Positions 61,441 through 64,000 of a stretch of DNA of 64,000 bases are shown here, in pieces. Made by a program: the position numbers and the translations under genes. Source of the DNA: Chamaecrista fasciculata (lineage: Eukaryota; Streptophyta; Magnoliopsida; Fabales; Fabaceae); contig QANZ01053758.1 in the NCBI GenBank assembly GCA_003254925.1, positions 11,465-75,464 of the forward strand, read 5' to 3'. The notes beneath the pieces are model-generated. The model saw only the letters and a list, made by a program, of their open reading frames with translations. It was not told the DNA's origin and ran no database searches. The first letter of the stretch is position 1, and each line of letters starts with the position of its first letter.

Positions 61441-61905
61441 TTAGGGAGATGTAGGTGGTGGGGAGAAGAATGGGAAGGATGGAATAGAAGGCATGTTGAA
61501 TGGCAATGGAGGAATACTCATTTTTGGGATATTTGGAATATTGGTGGGAATGTTAGAAGGCAATGGAGGAATATTCATTTGTGGGACATTTGGAATATTA
61601 GTGGGAATGTTAGAAGGCAATGGAGGAATATTCAATTGTGGGATATTTGGAATATTAGTGGGAATGTTTGGGAGAGGAGAAATAGCATTATTAATGGGAT
61701 TAGTAGGATTAATTGTTGGAATTGAAGACAAAGGTGGGAAATTGGTGGGAATATTGCCTGGCAAATTTGGGACTGAAGGCTGGTTTGTTTGAAGAAGACG
61801 ACGAGCTTCCACGCTCACATTCATCATCATGCTTGACAATGTAACAGCAAGAATGAAAGCAGTGAGAATCATGGGTTTTCCATAAGAATAATTAGCCATG
61901 GCCAT
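61441..61905 (-). CDS. Small secreted proline-rich protein (PELPK-like), copy B, 154 aa
   Basis: Single exon, tandem paralogue of 57702-58163. Signal peptide about residues 1-33 (MILTAFILAVTLSSMMMNVS), then the identical mature start RRLLQTNQPSVPNLPGNIP. Repeats are IPPLPSNIPTNIPN(V/I)PQMN in about four units, more regular than in copy A, ending FFSPPPTSP. No Cys, no enzyme motif; a cell-wall structural role is inferred from the class. A TATA box lies at 62039-62046, and a PIF/Harbinger-like element begins 55 bp farther upstream. The region between copies A and B contains the CCD4-carrying element. Confidence 0.88.
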   Translation of the reverse strand: MAMANYSYGKPMILTAFILAVTLSSMMMNVSVEARRLLQTNQPSVPNLPGNIPTNFPPLSSIPTINPTNPINNAISPLPNIPTNIPNIPQLNIPPLPSNIPTNIPNVPQMNIPPLPSNIPTNIPNIPKMSIPPLPFNMPSIPSFPFFSPPPTSP

Positions 61906-62038
61906 AGCTAAATTAATATATAGCTAGCTAGCTTTGAGAAATGAAATGAAAGATATAATTATGGTGGCAAGTGCTTTGCTAATGGTAACTACTTTAATTT
62001 GTGCTTTTCACGAGAAGCCAAGGTGGGGAGTTATGGGT

Positions 62039-62046
62039 CTTATATA
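62039..62046 (-). promoter_or_regulatory. TATA box of proline-rich gene B
   Basis: The minus strand reads CTATATAAGACCCA, about 134 bp before the start codon, matching gene A. The inserted element at 62101 cuts the upstream promoter 55 bp away. Confidence 0.7.
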
Positions 62047-62437
62047 GTGGAGCAACACAGGCGCTAGAATGGTTTAGACTTTAGACTTTAGAGAGAGTAA
62101 GGGTGCGTTTGGATGCTCAGTTATAGTGTCTTTATCCTCCTTTATTTCCCAGTACTCCTTTACTACCAGAGCTACAGTTACAAATGGTGTTTGTTTTACC
62201 TTTATCTCCACCTCCTTTATTTTCCTCCTTTATCTCTCCTTTATCTCTCCTTTATCTCTCATTTATCTTCTAAAATTACTAACATATCCCTATTCAACTA
62301 CCTATAATTACCTACTTTTTACTATAAAATAATAAAATATTCAAAGGGCATATTTGTAAATTACATATAAAAATATTTTTTTATTACCCTTACAACTTTT
62401 TCTCTCCTTCATCTTTTCTTACTATTTTTTTACTCAC

Positions 62438-62459
62438 CTCTCTCTCTCTCTCTCTCTCT
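62438..62459. repeat. (CT)n microsatellite
   Basis: Eleven CT units inside the PIF/Harbinger-like element. Confidence 0.85.
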
Positions 62460-62936
62460 AATTTTATTTTAAAATACTCAAAATATTAGTTAAAAAGTTT
62501 ACTAATAAAATAACTTCTTTTCATTTTTTATTGAACATTAAAAAATCACAGAAAAAATTATTTGAAATTGGTGAAAAAAAATTTTAAATTAAGATAGATA
62601 TGTTATTATAAGTTAATGAAGATGAATCACGTTTTGGCCTAAAAAAAATAAAGATGGACGACGTGGGATAGTTTTTATTTGAATAATACATCATGAACGT
62701 GGGATGGGATGATACATGGACGTGGGATGGGTTTTTCTTTTGTATATATATTTTAAATTATTTTATTTTATGTATTATGATGTAATAATTTATTTTATAC
62801 TATAATTTTAAATGACCGACTACCAGAAGACCCTTAGACATATAATATAGTGTAGATATATAATTTATATTAATTTACTTAAAAAATAATGCTAACTTAA
62901 TAAGTCAATACTTGAGTCATCAAAATATATAGCTGA

Positions 62937-63022
62937 TGGATCAATATGGAACAAAAAATAACTGAGGGACCAATTTGGAACATGGAGCATAACTGAGGGA
63001 CCAAAATAGGACTTTGGCCTAT
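62937..63022. mobile_element. Single terminal-repeat fragment of the CCD4-carrying element family
   Basis: It carries GGGACCAAAATAGGACTTTG and GAACATGGAGCATAACTGAG, near-identical to the right end of the 59547-61182 element and in the same orientation. No matching opposite end was found nearby. It was either inserted and deleted here or picked up by the surrounding element. Confidence 0.7.
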
Positions 63023-63139
63023 AATTTTTGATAAATTCGTATTCCTTCCTCTATTTTTCAATTATTTAATAATATTTTTTAGAGTAAACATTTAAAATAA
63101 AATTTATTAAGTCCATGTTATTTACATTTTGATCAATGA

Positions 63140-63580
63140 GTTAAATATATAATCAAGACCCAAAAAATATAGGTTTTGGTCCCTCCTACAGTATATATAT
63201 GGGTAATATTTTTTGTGGTTTAAAAATTTATGAAAATATTTAAAAAACACTAATGGGAAAAAATATATAATTCATTCCCTAAGACTTTACAATTTGGTCC
63301 TTCCTCCAGTATATATATAATAATATTTTTTGAAGTGTAAAAAATATACATATTGGTCCATCATTCTGTATATATATGGCTAATATTTTCTGAAGAAGAA
63401 AATTTAGAAAAATATATAATTCATACCCCAGAAAATATAAATTTTGCTCCCTTCTCTATTATATACATAGGTAATATTTTTTGTAGTATCAAAATTTTAA
63501 AATAAAATTAAAAGACAGTAAACAGGAAAAATATATAATCTAGTCCCTAAAAGTTTACAATTCAGTACTCAAAAATTACA
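63140..63580. repeat. Degenerate tandem repeats, about 100-150 bp spacing
   Basis: Phrases TTTTGGTCCCTCCTACAGTA, TATATATATGGGTAATATTT and AAAAATATATAATTCAT recur about four times with changes (near 63175, 63295, 63355 and 63440). They are inside the PIF/Harbinger-like element and non-coding. Confidence 0.6.
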
Positions 63581-64000
63581 TTTTGGTCTCACATTCACAC
63601 CTCCATCCTCCTTTACCTTACCACTCGAAAAATCTCCTTTATTAACTTCTTCCTTTAGCACAAATTTCGAGGCAATCATTACTCATACCACTTTACTAAC
63701 ACCAAAACAAACAAAAAAACAACACTCCTTTATCCTCCTTTATTTTTATCATTTTTACCCCTATACACATTAAAAATACCAATACTATTATTTCAACCCA
63801 CCACAATCATTACATACCCTTTAAAATAATTTCACATCATAATTCCTCCTTTATCTCTCATTTTCCCAAACACAATTTACTAAAAACCTCCTTTATAACA
63901 CAAATCCTTTACCTCTCCTTTATTACCTCCCCCATTCCTTTATCCTCCTTTACCTTAACTTTGCATCCAAACGCACCCTAAGTCTTGCTAATGCTAACTA

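Larger units (their letters stand above)
62101..63978. mobile_element. PIF/Harbinger-like non-autonomous element, 1.9 kb, TAA target duplication
   Basis: Inverted ends GGGTGCGTTTGGATGC and, inverted, GGGTGCGTTTGGATGC are identical over 16 bases. TAA flanks both sides (62098-62100 and 63979-63981), the 3-bp duplication typical of PIF/Harbinger. Subterminal parts carry many CCTCCTTTAT repeats on both sides. There is no transposase. Inside are an end of the CCD4-element family (62937-63022) and internal degenerate repeats. It sits 55 bp upstream of the TATA box of proline-rich gene B. Confidence 0.85.

Noticed and set aside
61493-61792. Open frames on the plus strand over proline-rich gene B
   Set aside because: Same repeat-driven shadow as for gene A.
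1-64000. CRISPR arrays, operons, riboswitches or ribosome binding sites
   Set aside because: The DNA is plant nuclear sequence with spliced genes; no regularly spaced repeat array or bacterial-type signal was found.

Overview
This is nuclear DNA from a flowering plant, almost certainly a eudicot. It has AT-rich intergenic DNA, GT-AG introns of up to a few kilobases, and many plant DNA-transposon families. The CSN7 and DUF630/DUF632 proteins read like typical eudicot orthologues. I cannot name the species. Four single N bases (7506, 30771, 49396, 60513) mark assembly ambiguities.

I can support four intact protein-coding genes, all on the minus strand. (1) 19283-24661: a four-exon DUF630/DUF632 protein of about 823 aa, NRG2-like, with an N-terminal Met-Gly-Cys acylation motif. 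(2) 39030-46853: a nine-exon COP9 signalosome subunit 7 (CSN7, 258 aa). (3, 4) 57702-58163 and 61441-61905: two tandem single-exon genes for small secreted proline-rich cell-wall-type proteins with the same leader, the same RRLLQT mature start and matching TATA boxes.

The rest is mostly mobile DNA. Region 1-4010 is a Copia-type LTR running in from the left edge and split by a 2.4 kb Mutator-like foldback element (307-2719). Region 5904-15174 looks Helitron-derived: one 3' hairpin/CTAG end, two candidate 5' ends, and a decayed RPA-like (DUF223) gene. Region 24.7-39 kb is gene-poor and holds a Stowaway MITE, several foldback elements and a 5'-truncated LINE tail. Region 47.0-50.5 kb, directly upstream of CSN7, is a transposon nest: an hAT-like element, then a Mutator-like element that has two further hAT-like insertions and carries a gene fragment. 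Region 53.0-55.4 kb is a decayed partial duplicate of CSN7 interrupted by a Copia remnant. Region 59.5-61.2 kb is a foldback element carrying a frameshifted carotenoid cleavage dioxygenase 4 fragment. Region 62.1-64.0 kb is a PIF/Harbinger-like element inserted just upstream of the second proline-rich gene.

The genes do not form a pathway. What unites the window is transposon activity around genes: exact 9-bp target duplications at four foldback elements, 8-bp or near-8-bp ones at hAT-like elements, gene-fragment capture in at least two elements, and insertions close to the promoters of CSN7 and one proline-rich gene. No CRISPR array, operon, rRNA or intact tRNA gene was seen.
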